Shown piece by piece: positions 1-8,269 of a DNA stretch of 64,000 nt (positions within the stretch are counted from its first letter, which is position 1; every line of letters starts with the position of its first letter). The stretch comes from Oscillatoriaceae cyanobacterium Prado104 (GTDB taxonomy: Bacteria > Cyanobacteriota > Cyanobacteriia > Cyanobacteriales > Microcoleaceae). The notes below the pieces were generated by a model. It had not been told where the DNA came from and made no database searches. It worked only from the letters and a program-made list of their open reading frames with translations. The translations under genes and the position numbers were made by a program. The stretch is from contig JALOON010000045.1 in NCBI GenBank assembly GCA_025454405.1, positions 124,001-188,000 on the forward strand, given 5' to 3'.

Positions 1-375
1 ATTTCTTCTCAATTGCAATTTTTGAATGGAACTTGGGAAGGTACATACGTATGCGGCCAAGGTTTAACACGATTTAAACTAGCGATCGCAGCAAATAGTA
101 CAGCAGAAATAGATGCAGTTTTTACTTTCTTTGCACATCCCCGCAATCCTTCCGTTCCTTCCGGTTCTTTTAGAATGGTAGGTACATATACAAGTTTTAA
201 CTCTCCTGAAATACCAGGACTACTAGAATTAAAAGCAACAACTTGGATTAATAGACCTTCTGGTTACTTGACTGTCAATTTACAAGGTAATGTCTTTACT
301 TCAGAGAAGAGAATTATTGGTGAGGTAACGAGCAGCGGTTGTTCTAAGTTCGATCTAATTAAGACGGGTATTTAA
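1..375 (+). CDS. 3' part of a hypothetical protein (cut by window edge)
   Basis: The reading frame is open from the first base, so the visible 124 codons are the C-terminal part of a longer gene; an internal TTG at 13 is not a convincing start. The piece reads like an all-beta domain: it opens with a NGTWEGTYVCGQG stretch, has alternating hydrophobic strands, and a late Cys (SSGCSKF) could pair with the early Cys (YVCGQ). I do not recognise a family. The Thr/Ser/Gly-rich composition and two cysteines would suit an exported or periplasmic protein, but the N-terminus that could show a signal peptide is outside the window. Confidence 0.6.
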   Translation: MSSQLQFLNGTWEGTYVCGQGLTRFKLAIAANSTAEIDAVFTFFAHPRNPSVPSGSFRMVGTYTSFNSPEIPGLLELKATTWINRPSGYLTVNLQGNVFTSEKRIIGEVTSSGCSKFDLIKTGI

Positions 376-483
376 CTGTAGTATAATTTTCCATATCTTA
401 TCACTACTGTCAAAGTGCGAGCGCCTTTTTTTTCCCAAGTGCGCTCGCCCTTTTTTTCCGAAAGCGCGATCGACCCTCTCTTA

Positions 484-525
484 AGTGAGGAGCATTATCG
501 AGGTAAATTACTACTGTTTGTTTAA
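484..525 (+). pseudogene. Remnant of the 3' end of a DUF5615 PIN-like toxin gene
   Basis: Bases 484-516 are identical to 1028-1060, inside the toxin gene downstream. Read in the same frame they give SEEHYRGKLLL, then FV and a stop, which is a plausible toxin C-terminus. No antitoxin or toxin body precedes it. This is best explained as the scar of an earlier tandem copy of the module, most of which was deleted. Confidence 0.6.
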
Positions 526-539
526 CCACAAATCTAAAC

Positions 540-725
540 ATGATAAGCAGTAATAGCAACGGTTCCAAAGGAACTAGAATTCCCGTTAGTCTCATTTTAG
601 GTTATTTAGCATCAAATAACACTGTCGAACAAATCATGGAAGAGTTTCCAGATCTCGTCAAAGAACAGATAGCTGCTTGTCTGGATTATGCTCGCGATTT
701 GTCAGATTTTGAAACAGTTGCCTAA
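540..725 (+). CDS. DUF433-family antitoxin
   Basis: A 61-residue protein with the DUF433 pattern: a short basic N-terminus, RIPVSLILGYLASNNTVEQIMEEFPDL (helix-turn-helix-like), then a helix ending in a typical C-terminus (AACLDYARDL). DUF433 proteins are DNA-binding antitoxins usually paired with PIN-like toxins. The gene overlaps the downstream DUF5615 gene by one base (TAATG), so translation is probably coupled. No clear Shine-Dalgarno precedes the ATG. Known for the family: the antitoxin represses its own operon and neutralises the toxin; the specific activity here is inferred. Confidence 0.85.
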   Translation: MISSNSNGSKGTRIPVSLILGYLASNNTVEQIMEEFPDLVKEQIAACLDYARDLSDFETVA

Positions 726-1093
726 TGAGTTTAAAATTGTTCATCGATCGATGCGTTCCTAAATCTATTATTCAAATCCTTCGCGATACCGAACATGAAG
801 TTTTTGTATTGGGAGATTACATCCCAATTGAATCTCCAGATACTATTGTCATTGCCAAAGATCGGGAATTAAATGCAATACTTATTTCTTTGAATGGAGA
901 TTTCGCTGATATTGTGACTGAGCCACCAAGCGCATATCGGGGAATCATTTCTATTCAACTGAGAAATCACCCGGAAATTATTCCTCAGTTGATGGCAAGG
1001 CTAACAGAATACTTATCATTGCACGATAGTGAGGAGCATTATCGAGGTAAATTACTACTGGTAGAAGTTTACAGAATTCGCATTCGAGAGTAA
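725..1093 (+). CDS. DUF5615 PIN-like toxin
   Basis: A 122-residue PIN-like (Mut7-C type) protein. It opens with KLFIDRCVPKSI, where the first acidic residue (D8) is the usual metal ligand. ESPDTIVIAKDRELNAILISLNGDFADI carries the later acidic positions, with the N-G-D-F motif in place of the common T-x-D-x-D. The family is predicted to be Mg-dependent RNases paired with DUF433 antitoxins, as here. Its 3' end (1028-1060) is duplicated upstream at 484-516. Toxicity cannot be judged from sequence. Confidence 0.85.
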   Translation: MSLKLFIDRCVPKSIIQILRDTEHEVFVLGDYIPIESPDTIVIAKDRELNAILISLNGDFADIVTEPPSAYRGIISIQLRNHPEIIPQLMARLTEYLSLHDSEEHYRGKLLLVEVYRIRIRE

Positions 1094-1281
1094 AAATTGA
1101 CGATGAAACTAATAACTCTCGCCGCCGACGCAAACTAAATTCAGTACGTGCGGAATCGCGAAGAGTCGAGGAGTATAAAATATCAGTTGCCGAACCGGCA
1201 CGCCGATCGCCCGATCGACCGCCAGCAATTTGTTAACCTAAAAGTAGAACCATCCCCCAACACCCTCGCACTCTCACTCCC

Positions 1282-2406
1282 ATGAACAACGCTTCTCCCC
1301 TCATTCAAACAGTGACTCCAGAACGCTGGGCCGGGTTTAGCATGGACTTTATCGGGGCCGGTTACACGGGGCTGTTGGTCAAAAACGGCCGCGCCGTGCG
1401 TACCCTGAAATCCGGTCGGCATTTCAGTTTTGCCCTTCCCCTGCTGGAACAGTGTCAAATAGTTATTGTAGACACCAAACTCCGCAACTTAGAAGTACAG
1501 TCCCACGGGGATTTTCTGTCTAAGGATCGGTTTTTAATTGATGCTAGTTTGACTGTTATTTATCAAGTTATAGATCCGAAACGAGTAGCTTTGGAATTGT
1601 CCGATCCGGTTGCTTCTCTAGCAAGTGCAGTAAAAGATTGCTTGGGAGTAGCGATCGGGCAATTTCCCCTCCACCAACTGATAAGTCAAGGCAGAATTTT
1701 GCTGCGCCAAAATTTGCTCGATCGAGTGCAGGATTTCTATACATTAGGATTTGCTTTAGAAGACGTGCGAATCGGCGATGTCAGCTTTCCCGAAACTAAC
1801 GGAGTCATCCGCCAAGTTGAGGGAATGAGCGCCAGACAAGAAGCAGAAAACTCTGCAGCTTTGCAAATGAGAATTGCTGAAGCCGGCCGCCCGATTATTG
1901 CGCCGATCGTCCCCCCGGCTCCCGTACAGCAGTTAAACTTAATATCGGGTCAATCTCCTGCCAACCTGTCAGTTACCGATGCTGCGGGAGTCGATCGAGA
2001 TTTAAAAGAACTGTCAGAACAACTAGAACGAAATAGTTTGCCAACTGCCCAGCCCCGGCAGCAACTCGCGCCAACCGTACTCGCCAGCGACGATCGCAAA
2101 AATACAGCATTTTTAGTTTACAAACTGTCTGGAGAAGCGATTCCGCTGACAGCAAATCCGTTTACGATCGGGCGCGAATTGAGCAATACTTTAGTATTGC
2201 AAGATCCGCAAAGTTCCCGCTATCACGCTCAAATCCGTCGCGCTGAAGATGTTGGAGGAAAACAGCGGTATCAACTGATCGATAAAGGCAGTTCTAACGG
2301 CACTTTTGTCAGCGGACAGAGGCTGCCCGCTAACGAACCTTTCTGGCTGACTTCCGGTTGCGAAATTGCGATCGGCGACCAAAGATGGGTGTTTCAAGGC
2401 GGGTAA
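1282..2406 (+). CDS. Band 7/SPFH domain fused to an FHA domain
   Basis: A 374-residue protein in two parts. Residues about 15-200 form a Band 7 (SPFH/prohibitin-like) domain: GAGYTGLLVKNGRAVRTLKSGRHF, then DTKLRNLEVQSHGDFLSKD and SLTVIYQVIDP, followed by a helical stretch. A Pro/Gln-rich linker (about 205-280) leads to a C-terminal FHA domain with its key residues visible: IGRELSN (Gly-Arg), SSRYHAQI (Ser...His) and the NGTF turn. FHA domains bind phosphothreonine. There is no obvious N-terminal membrane anchor, unlike many SPFH proteins. The fusion suggests an SPFH assembly recruited by, or recruiting, a Ser/Thr-phosphorylated partner; no kinase gene is adjacent. Confidence 0.8.
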   Translation: MNNASPLIQTVTPERWAGFSMDFIGAGYTGLLVKNGRAVRTLKSGRHFSFALPLLEQCQIVIVDTKLRNLEVQSHGDFLSKDRFLIDASLTVIYQVIDPKRVALELSDPVASLASAVKDCLGVAIGQFPLHQLISQGRILLRQNLLDRVQDFYTLGFALEDVRIGDVSFPETNGVIRQVEGMSARQEAENSAALQMRIAEAGRPIIAPIVPPAPVQQLNLISGQSPANLSVTDAAGVDRDLKELSEQLERNSLPTAQPRQQLAPTVLASDDRKNTAFLVYKLSGEAIPLTANPFTIGRELSNTLVLQDPQSSRYHAQIRRAEDVGGKQRYQLIDKGSSNGTFVSGQRLPANEPFWLTSGCEIAIGDQRWVFQGG

Positions 2407-2419
2407 TAGTTGATAGTTG

Positions 2420-2572
2420 GTAAGGAGTTTTGAGTTTCTCGGGAGTTTTGAGTTTTGAGTTTTGAGTTTTGAGTTAAAGACAGTTCTCGGGAGTTTTGAG
2501 TTTTGAATTTTGAGTTAAAGACAGTTATTAATTCAAAACTTTAAACTTAAAACTCAAAACTTAAAACATAGA
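2420..2572. repeat. Heptamer repeat block (GTTTTGA/TCAAAAC)
   Basis: Tandem, partly degenerate copies of the heptamer GTTTTGA on one side and its complement TCAAAAC/TTAAAAC on the other, separated by a TTAAAGACAG motif. The block can fold into a long imperfect hairpin. The same family occurs at 3840-4095, 6729-6840, 42541-42768 and 43676-43790. Confidence 0.85.
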
Positions 2573-2680
2573 TCCGCCATGATATCATTTGTGTGAGAGG
2601 ATTAAAAAAAGTTGAATAATATTAGAGAGATGCGCGAGATGAATAAATTTTGACAATATATAGGAAGCGATAATTGACAG

Positions 2681-3799
2681 ATGATGGAAGAAATTAAGTC
2701 ACTATTCGATCGAGGAGTAAAGCGACTGCACGCTCGGGATTTTGAGGGGTCGATCGTCCTGTTCGATCGAGTGCTGGAAATCGATAAAGATTATACAGAC
2801 GCTTGGGTGTGCCGCGCCCTAGCCTTGGGATACCTCAAACAATACGCAGAGTGCATTGCCAGCTTCGATCGCGCCCTCGCCCTGGAACCTTCAAACCACC
2901 AGGCTTTGCTCAACCGAGGCATCGCCTTGGCAGAATGGGAAAAGCACCAAGAAGCCTCGGACAATTTCGATCGAGCCTTGGGCTACTACCCTTACGACTA
3001 CGAAGCTTGGGGGAATAAAGCCAATGCCCTGGTTTCCTTAAAAAAATTTACAGAAGCCCTCAACTGTTACGATCGCGCCTTGGAATTCAACCCGGATTAC
3101 TACAAAGCTTGGGTGAATCGAGGCAATGCTTTGGTCGAACTCGGTCGTTTTAAAGCAGCAATTCGCAGCTACGATCGGGCCGTCAGCCTCAACCCAGACG
3201 ATCCGGATGTGTGGTTCAACCGCGGCTGTGGGTTCCTGACTTGGGAAAAATTTGAAGAAGCATTAGAAAGTTTCGATCGGGGGATTTCTGTCAATTCCAA
3301 TCACGCTCCATGCTGGGTAAATAAAGGACATATACTATCTAAATTAGGCAGGAATACAGAGTGTTTGGCCGCCTGCGAAAAAGCCGTAGAAATCACTCCC
3401 GACTGCACTCACGCTTGGAACAATCGTGCCCTAGCGCTGCGGCGTTGCGGGCGAGTAAAAGAGGCGATCGCTTCTTACGATAAATCCTTACTTTGCAACC
3501 CCGAAAACTACGAAGCTTGGGACAATCGGGGCTACGCTTTTGCCAAAATTGGCAAGTACAAAGAAGCTCACAAAAGTATCGATAAGTCTTTGGAAATCAA
3601 GCCAGATCACGCTAATGGCATCTACAATAAAGGCTATTGTTATGCTTGGGAAGGCAAAACAACTTTAGCAGTAGATTGCATTGCCAAGGCGATCGAACTC
3701 AACCGAGCTAAATACTTGAAAGAAGCTCAAACAGATCCCGATCTAAAACCTTTGCACAAAAACAAGCGCTTTCAAAAACTCGTAGGAAAAACATTTTAA
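2681..3799 (+). CDS. TPR repeat protein
   Basis: A 372-residue protein made almost entirely of about ten 34-residue tetratricopeptide repeats. The recurring register is WxNRGxAL...AxxxYDRALxxxPdxxxAW, easily seen in EAWGNKANALVSLKKFTEAL and AWVNRGNALVELGRFKAAI. It is a soluble helical scaffold with no signal peptide or enzymatic domain. Two ATG codons lie back to back at the start; either is possible. Cyanobacteria carry many such proteins; the partner cannot be named. Confidence 0.85.
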   Translation: MMEEIKSLFDRGVKRLHARDFEGSIVLFDRVLEIDKDYTDAWVCRALALGYLKQYAECIASFDRALALEPSNHQALLNRGIALAEWEKHQEASDNFDRALGYYPYDYEAWGNKANALVSLKKFTEALNCYDRALEFNPDYYKAWVNRGNALVELGRFKAAIRSYDRAVSLNPDDPDVWFNRGCGFLTWEKFEEALESFDRGISVNSNHAPCWVNKGHILSKLGRNTECLAACEKAVEITPDCTHAWNNRALALRRCGRVKEAIASYDKSLLCNPENYEAWDNRGYAFAKIGKYKEAHKSIDKSLEIKPDHANGIYNKGYCYAWEGKTTLAVDCIAKAIELNRAKYLKEAQTDPDLKPLHKNKRFQKLVGKTF

Positions 3800-3839
3800 A
3801 TTTTAACACTAATAAGTAACGAGGAAAGTTCGCGCACTC

Positions 3840-4095
3840 ACAAATTAAAAAGTTTTGAATGTTGAGTAGTGAGTTGTGAGTTAAACTCCGATCGATTCAC
3901 AACTCAAAACTTCAAACTCTCTTTCAACTCAAAAACTCTCTTTCAACTCAAAACTCAAAACTCAAAACTCCCGAACAACTCAAAACTCAAAACTCCCGAG
4001 AAACTCAAAACTCTCTTTCAACTCAAAACTCCCGAGAACTGTCTTTAACTCAAAACTCAAAACTCAAAACTCAAAACTCCCGAACAACTGTCAAC
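3840..4095. repeat. Large heptamer repeat block (AACTCAAAACTC)
   Basis: About 250 bases of mostly AACTCAAAACTC and CTCTTTCAACTC units with interspersed CCCGA(G/A)AA spacers, preceded by GAGTTGTGAGTT in the opposite sense. It fills most of the gap between the TPR and DUF1232 genes. It holds no coding sequence. Confidence 0.85.
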
Positions 4096-4207
4096 TATTC
4101 CGCATCTACCCGAGTCGAATTTCCTTCCCAACCCTAGGGGGGATATCTCCACAAGCATTTTGAGCGACAATTTGGCAAGATTGAAAATATAAGTAGAGGA
4201 AACCCCC

Positions 4208-4522
4208 ATGAGCTTTTCTATTCAATCTCTTTACAACTGGTATCGCGAAACCCTGCGCAACCCGAAATACCGCTGGTGGGTGATTTTGGGAACGCTGGCA
4301 TATTTGGCAAGCCCGATCGACATTGCGCCGGATTTTCTGCCTGTTGTCGGACAAATTGACGATGTGGCGATCGCGGTATTGTTGATTTCCGAAGTATCCC
4401 AAATGGCGATCGACTATTTTAAGTCCAGCCAGACGCCAACAGCCTCAACTTCTGAAGCCGCTAGCAACGCCTCCGACAGTGCGCCAAAAACTGTTGATGT
4501 AGACGCGGTTTCCATGCCGTAA
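4208..4522 (+). CDS. DUF1232 (YkvA-type) small protein
   Basis: A 104-residue protein. Residues about 8-70 match DUF1232: WYRETLRNPKYRWWVILGTLAYLASPIDIAPDFLPVVG..DDVAI, with the hallmark Y-x-x-S-P-x-D-x-x-P-D-x-x-P. The domain is hydrophobic and probably membrane-associated. The tail is Ser/Thr/Ala-rich and low complexity. An AGGAA element precedes the ATG. The family has no settled function. A hairpin followed by a T-run (4577-4618) ends the transcript. Confidence 0.85.
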   Translation: MSFSIQSLYNWYRETLRNPKYRWWVILGTLAYLASPIDIAPDFLPVVGQIDDVAIAVLLISEVSQMAIDYFKSSQTPTASTSEAASNASDSAPKTVDVDAVSMP

Positions 4523-4574
4523 TTCCCCAAGACGGAAACTTTGTCTCCTTCATTTTTATAAAAATAATTGAGAC

Positions 4575-4618
4575 GCGCAGCAGCTTATCTAGCCGGATAG
4601 TTGCTGCGGTATTTTTTA
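4575..4618 (+). terminator. Intrinsic terminator after the DUF1232 gene
   Basis: Arms GCAGCAGCTTATC and GGATAGTTGCTGC pair with a few mismatches around a short loop and are followed by GGTATTTTTTAT. The position, about 50 bases after the stop codon, suits a rho-independent terminator. Confidence 0.6.
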
Positions 4619-4682
4619 TACATGGGTTGCGATCGTGTTAAAGTTAAAATAAAATATCGTATCAGCATAGGAGAAAATTTTT

Positions 4683-5258
4683 ATGTCACTCATGACAATC
4701 AAAGATTTAGAGCAAGTTCAAACGCTTTTTTCAGAAGCCGGTTTAGATTATCAAATTGAACTAGAAGACGGGAGACTTTCAATTGTGGGGCCATCAGACA
4801 TTGTATCCAGTGAAATCACCAGTATTTTAATTCGACTGCTGGGTAACTGGGTTTATCCCCGCCGCTTGGGAAGAGTCTTTGACTCCGCAGGCGGTTTCAT
4901 TATGCCAGATACCAACGTCAAAGCACCGGATGTTTCTTTTGTGCGCGCCGCCCGCTTGCGCCAAAGCCCGCGTTATTTTGCAGAACTTGTGCCGGATTTG
5001 GTGGTAGAAATTAAATCTCAGAGCGATCGCATTAAACCTCTAGAAACTAAAGTTTTGAAGTTTATAGAACTCGGGGCGATCGTCGGAATTCTCATCGACC
5101 CAGACGAAGAAACAGTAACAATTTATCGCTCGACAGGCGAACCGACAGTTTTAGGAAATGGCGATATTTTAACATTACCAGAACTTTTTCCCGGCTGGGA
5201 ATTGCCCATTGCTGAAGTGTGGCCTCCTATCTATACAGAGGAAGAAACACAAGGTTAA
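4683..5258 (+). CDS. Uma2 (DUF820) family nuclease-like protein
   Basis: A 191-residue Uma2 protein with a PD-(D/E)XK-like fold. The core is visible: an N-terminal ELEDGRLSIVGPSDIVSSEI segment, KAPDVSFV (the Pro-Asp), and PDLVVEIKSQSD (the Glu-x-Lys). Family members are very common in cyanobacteria and are usually annotated as putative restriction endonucleases, but their role is unproven. AGGAG lies about 8 bases before the ATG, supporting this start. No methylase or specificity subunit is adjacent. Confidence 0.85.
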   Translation: MSLMTIKDLEQVQTLFSEAGLDYQIELEDGRLSIVGPSDIVSSEITSILIRLLGNWVYPRRLGRVFDSAGGFIMPDTNVKAPDVSFVRAARLRQSPRYFAELVPDLVVEIKSQSDRIKPLETKVLKFIELGAIVGILIDPDEETVTIYRSTGEPTVLGNGDILTLPELFPGWELPIAEVWPPIYTEEETQG

Positions 5259-5268
5259 AGGAAAAAAA

Positions 5269-5366
5269 CGCGAAGCCTTAGCTACCTCCCGGTAGGGTTT
5301 GTATTGAATGAACCGCGAAGACTCAGTAGGCGAAGCCTTCCCGAAGGGTAGGACGCGAAGGAAGAG
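5269..5366. repeat. Degenerate GCGAAGCC/GGTAGGG repeat
   Basis: Contains GCGAAGCCTT, TACCTCCCGGTAGGG and GGCGAAGCCTTCCCGAAGGGTA-like units, with a local hairpin CTTCCCGAAGGG. This is a common cyanobacterial dispersed repeat style. Apart from this the gap between the Uma2 gene and folC holds no gene. Confidence 0.6.
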
Positions 5367-5447
5367 AAAAGAATAAGTATATCATCTTCGCTTCGGGATG
5401 GGAGTAAATCTCGATCGTGTTAAGTGTGAAAAATGCTTGGGTTCTGC

Positions 5448-6728
5448 TTAAGATAGTTGTTTTTGCAGAAAATAGCCGATTAGATAAAGCGAACCGCAAA
5501 TAACTATTAAATTTTTATCTCCAACCGCAACATCTAAAGCTGTTGTTAATTCAGAAAAAGTTTGACACAGGGCTAATTCCGGGCAAACTTCTTTAGCAAT
5601 AATAGCTAATTCTTCCGGGGATTTTGAATTAGGTTCCGGCACGGGTACGAGATAAAGCAGATCGCCCTTTTTTAGCAACGCTTTTAAAATATCATCGCAA
5701 TCTTTTGTTGCCAGAATACCGATTACCCAATTAATTGGTGACGGTGGGTTGTGAAGGCGATCTACATATTCGCGCAAAGCAATAGCCGCCTCGGGATTGT
5801 GCGCGCCGTCAATTAAAATTTTGCGGTTTTTCCAAGTAGTTTTCTGGAGTCTTCCGGGCCATTTAGTTTTAGCAATGCCGTTTTGAATTGCCGTTTCGGA
5901 AATTTGCCAGCCTCGGTTTTGGAGGGTTTGCAGAATTGCGATCGCGATCGCTGAATTCATTAGTTGAAACTTTCCCAGCAAAGGCAGTTGATATTTTATT
6001 TCAGCCGCTGATGCGTGTTGATTAACACTGATATTTTGAGTTCGATCGTATTGGGCCCATCCTTGTCCTAAATCTTTTGCTGGCTTTACCCAAGTTGCCG
6101 GACAATCCAATTCTTGAATGCGTTTTTCAATTACTATCTTGGCAGATTCTGGCAATTCTCCGATAATTGCCGGACATTTTGCTTTGAGAATTCCGGCTTT
6201 TTCTCCAGCAATATCAGCAACGCTGGGACCGAGGATTTGCCAGTGTTCGAGACTAATAGAAGTGATGGCGCACGCGAGAGGTATTTCGCAAACATTAGTC
6301 GCGTCCAACCTGCCGCCCAATCCGGTTTCGATGATTGCAATATCTGCTTTTTGTTCGGCAAAATACAGCCAAGCTGCGGCGGTGATAATTTCAAATTGAG
6401 TGGGAGTTTCCATATCCTGGTGGGCTGCAACAATTCTTTCTAAATATTGCTGCAATTCTGTTGCAGAAATTGGCTGTTGGTTGATGCAAATTCTTTCCGT
6501 CCAATCGATTAAGTGCGGGGATGTGTAGCGCCCGACTCGATAGCCGGCTGCTGCGAGTACGGAAGAAAGGTAAGCGCAAACCGAACCTTTGCCGTTGGTT
6601 CCTGCAATGTGGATAATTGGTACTTGTTGGTGGGGGTTGTTGAGTTTTTTGAGGAGTTGTTTGATTCTATCTAATCCGAGGTGGATGCCGAAATGTTGGT
6701 AGGATTTGAGAATGGATTCTGCATTCAT
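5448..6728 (-). CDS. folC: Bifunctional folylpolyglutamate synthase/dihydrofolate synthase
   Basis: A 426-residue Mur-ligase-type enzyme that adds glutamate to dihydropteroate and to tetrahydrofolates with ATP. Visible motifs are the P-loop IHIAGTNGKGSVCAYL near residue 40-55, TSPHLIDWTERICIN, the FEIITAAAWLYFAEQ helix, ETGLGGRLDATNV, and the C-terminal ligase motif ILIDGAHNPEA. The length fits the family. The gene stands alone on the minus strand. Its upstream region is filled by heptamer repeats starting right at the start codon, so the promoter must lie within or beyond them. Confidence 0.95.
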   Translation of the reverse strand: MNAESILKSYQHFGIHLGLDRIKQLLKKLNNPHQQVPIIHIAGTNGKGSVCAYLSSVLAAAGYRVGRYTSPHLIDWTERICINQQPISATELQQYLERIVAAHQDMETPTQFEIITAAAWLYFAEQKADIAIIETGLGGRLDATNVCEIPLACAITSISLEHWQILGPSVADIAGEKAGILKAKCPAIIGELPESAKIVIEKRIQELDCPATWVKPAKDLGQGWAQYDRTQNISVNQHASAAEIKYQLPLLGKFQLMNSAIAIAILQTLQNRGWQISETAIQNGIAKTKWPGRLQKTTWKNRKILIDGAHNPEAAIALREYVDRLHNPPSPINWVIGILATKDCDDILKALLKKGDLLYLVPVPEPNSKSPEELAIIAKEVCPELALCQTFSELTTALDVAVGDKNLIVICGSLYLIGYFLQKQLS

Positions 6729-7020
6729 TGATAGTTGACAGTTGGTAAGGAGTTTTGAGTTTTGAATTTTGAGTTTTGAGTTAAAGACAGTTTTTTATTC
6801 AAAACTCAAAACTCCCGATAGTTGACAGTTGACAGTTGTTGTAGGGTGCATCGCTACCCACAATCCCAAAAAAAAGCGACAATTTAATAGCGACGCACCT
6901 TACATTTGATAGTTTAGAGTGCGATCGTCACCAGATCGCGAGCGTTGACAGTTGACAGTCGATGGTTGATAGTACGATCGTCCCCGATCGCGAACCTTTG
7001 ATAGTGGGCGGTCTGGCGTC
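6729..7020. repeat. Repeat-rich intergenic region
   Basis: Three repeat types follow one another. First a GTTTTGA/TCAAAAC heptamer hairpin (6745-6815), then GTTGACA/GTTGATA heptamers, then an inverted repeat GGTGCATCGCTA...TAGCGACGCACC (about 6846-6900), then two CGATCG-containing blocks with GATCGCGA. No gene is visible between folC and the methylase leader. Confidence 0.7.
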
Positions 7021-7112
7021 GATCGATCAAAAAGTTGTTCTATAAGCTGGCGATGCAATACTCTATTTTTTGGGAAGGTTTGTTGGTTGGTTAATGGGAT
7101 TTTTTTATTTAC

Positions 7113-7152
7113 CGCAGAGGGCGCAGAGGGCGCAGAGGGCGCAGAGGGAGAG
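7113..7152. repeat. GCGCAGAGG tandem repeat upstream of the methylase
   Basis: Four near-perfect 9-base units (GCAGAGGGC) followed by a GGGAGAGAAGGGAGGGG tract. The tract ends just before the methylase start and supplies its purine-rich ribosome binding site. If translated in frame it would add a repetitive Arg/Gln tail to the protein, which argues against an upstream start. Confidence 0.75.
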
Positions 7153-7168
7153 AAGGGAGGGGAAAAAG

Positions 7169-8155
7169 ATGGAGAGAAATATTATTTCTTTGTTTTCGGG
7201 TTGTGGCGGGTTGGATTTGGGTTTTCGTCTGGCTGGGTTTAATCTGGTGTGGGCGAATGAGTGCGATCGAACTATTTGGGATACCTATAATTTTAACCAT
7301 CCTGAAACTGTTTTAGATCGCAGGGATCTCAGAAAGATCGCTGCTGCTGAAATTCCAAATTGCATGGGAATTATTGGCGGACCTCCCTGTCAAAGTTGGA
7401 GCGAAGCGGGTGCGAAACGGGGGATTGCGGACGATCGCGGTCAGCTTTTTTGGGAGTATATCAGAATTGTTCGGGACAAGCAACCTTTGTTTTTTTTGGC
7501 TGAGAATGTGAGCGGGATTTTGGCTCCCAGAAATCGACAAGCTTTTACTTATATTGTATCGCAGTTTGAGGAAATTGGCTATCAGGTTTCATGCAAGTTG
7601 CTGAATGCTAAAAATTTTGATGTTCCTCAAGATAGGCAAAGGGTAATTGTTGTCGGTTATCGGGAAAATTTGGGTTTTGGTTTTGAGTTTCCTGCACCGG
7701 AAAATGAAGTTTTAACGCTGCGAGATGCGATTTTTAATTTGGAGTCGATCGCTCCTATTTTTGTGAAATCTAAATTAGATAATTATCACCTGCAAATTGC
7801 CAATCACGAATGCGCCGATTTGGGATTTTCGAGCATTTATATGTCGCGAAATCGCGTCAGAAGTTGGTCGGAACCTTCTTTTACAATCCAGGCTAGCGCC
7901 CGACACGCACCGCTGCACCCTCAAGCTAGTAAAATGATTTTGGTGGGCAAGGACAAGCGCATTTTTGACCCAAATTCACCCGGACTTTACCGCCGCCTTT
8001 CCGTGCGGGAGTGCGCCAGAATTCAGACTTTCCCGGATGATTTTATTTTTAAATACCAGTACATTGCTGACGGCTACAAAATGGTCGGCAATGCAGTACC
8101 TGTGAATTTAGCGAAGGTGCTAGCCAGTAAAATTTTTGCAGATCTCAAATGCTAG
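7169..8155 (+). CDS. C5 cytosine DNA methyltransferase, M.HaeIII-like (GGCC type)
   Basis: A 328-residue 5-methylcytosine methyltransferase. Motifs in order: ISLFSGCGGLDLGF (SAM binding), GGPPCQSWSEAG with the catalytic Cys, FFLAENVSGI, QDRQRVIVVGYR, the variable target-recognition region ending in MSRNRVRSWSEPSFTIQASARH.PLHPQ, and the C-terminal GYKMVGNAVPVNLA. The target-recognition segment and overall layout closely resemble M.HaeIII, so GGCC specificity is likely (inference from remembered family sequences). The ATG at 7169 follows a GGGAGGGG tract; an upstream in-frame start would run through a 9-base tandem repeat. No restriction enzyme gene is adjacent, so it looks like a solitary methylase of the kind many cyanobacteria keep. 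Confidence 0.93.
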   Translation: MERNIISLFSGCGGLDLGFRLAGFNLVWANECDRTIWDTYNFNHPETVLDRRDLRKIAAAEIPNCMGIIGGPPCQSWSEAGAKRGIADDRGQLFWEYIRIVRDKQPLFFLAENVSGILAPRNRQAFTYIVSQFEEIGYQVSCKLLNAKNFDVPQDRQRVIVVGYRENLGFGFEFPAPENEVLTLRDAIFNLESIAPIFVKSKLDNYHLQIANHECADLGFSSIYMSRNRVRSWSEPSFTIQASARHAPLHPQASKMILVGKDKRIFDPNSPGLYRRLSVRECARIQTFPDDFIFKYQYIADGYKMVGNAVPVNLAKVLASKIFADLKC

Positions 8156-8235
8156 CCATCTGGGGTGCGCAGCGCGCATCTTAGCAGCATTGACATGATA
8201 TTATCAGGTAAATATTGCTGACCTCATCTGTCCAT

Positions 8236-8258
8236 TTTACCATATAGCTTATGGTAAA
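8236..8258. promoter_or_regulatory. Palindrome upstream of the 109-residue gene (site 1)
   Basis: Perfect inverted repeat with arms TTTACCATA and TATGGTAAA around the spacer TAGCT. The core TACCATA-N5-TATGGTA recurs just after the gene (8618-8636). It lies 11 bases before the ATG, a place where a bound repressor would block transcription or translation. Confidence 0.6.
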
Positions 8259-8269
8259 TCAGGCAAATT

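Noticed and set aside
3840-4095. Heptamer block as a CRISPR array
   Set aside because: Units are 7 bases long and contiguous, with no unique spacers.
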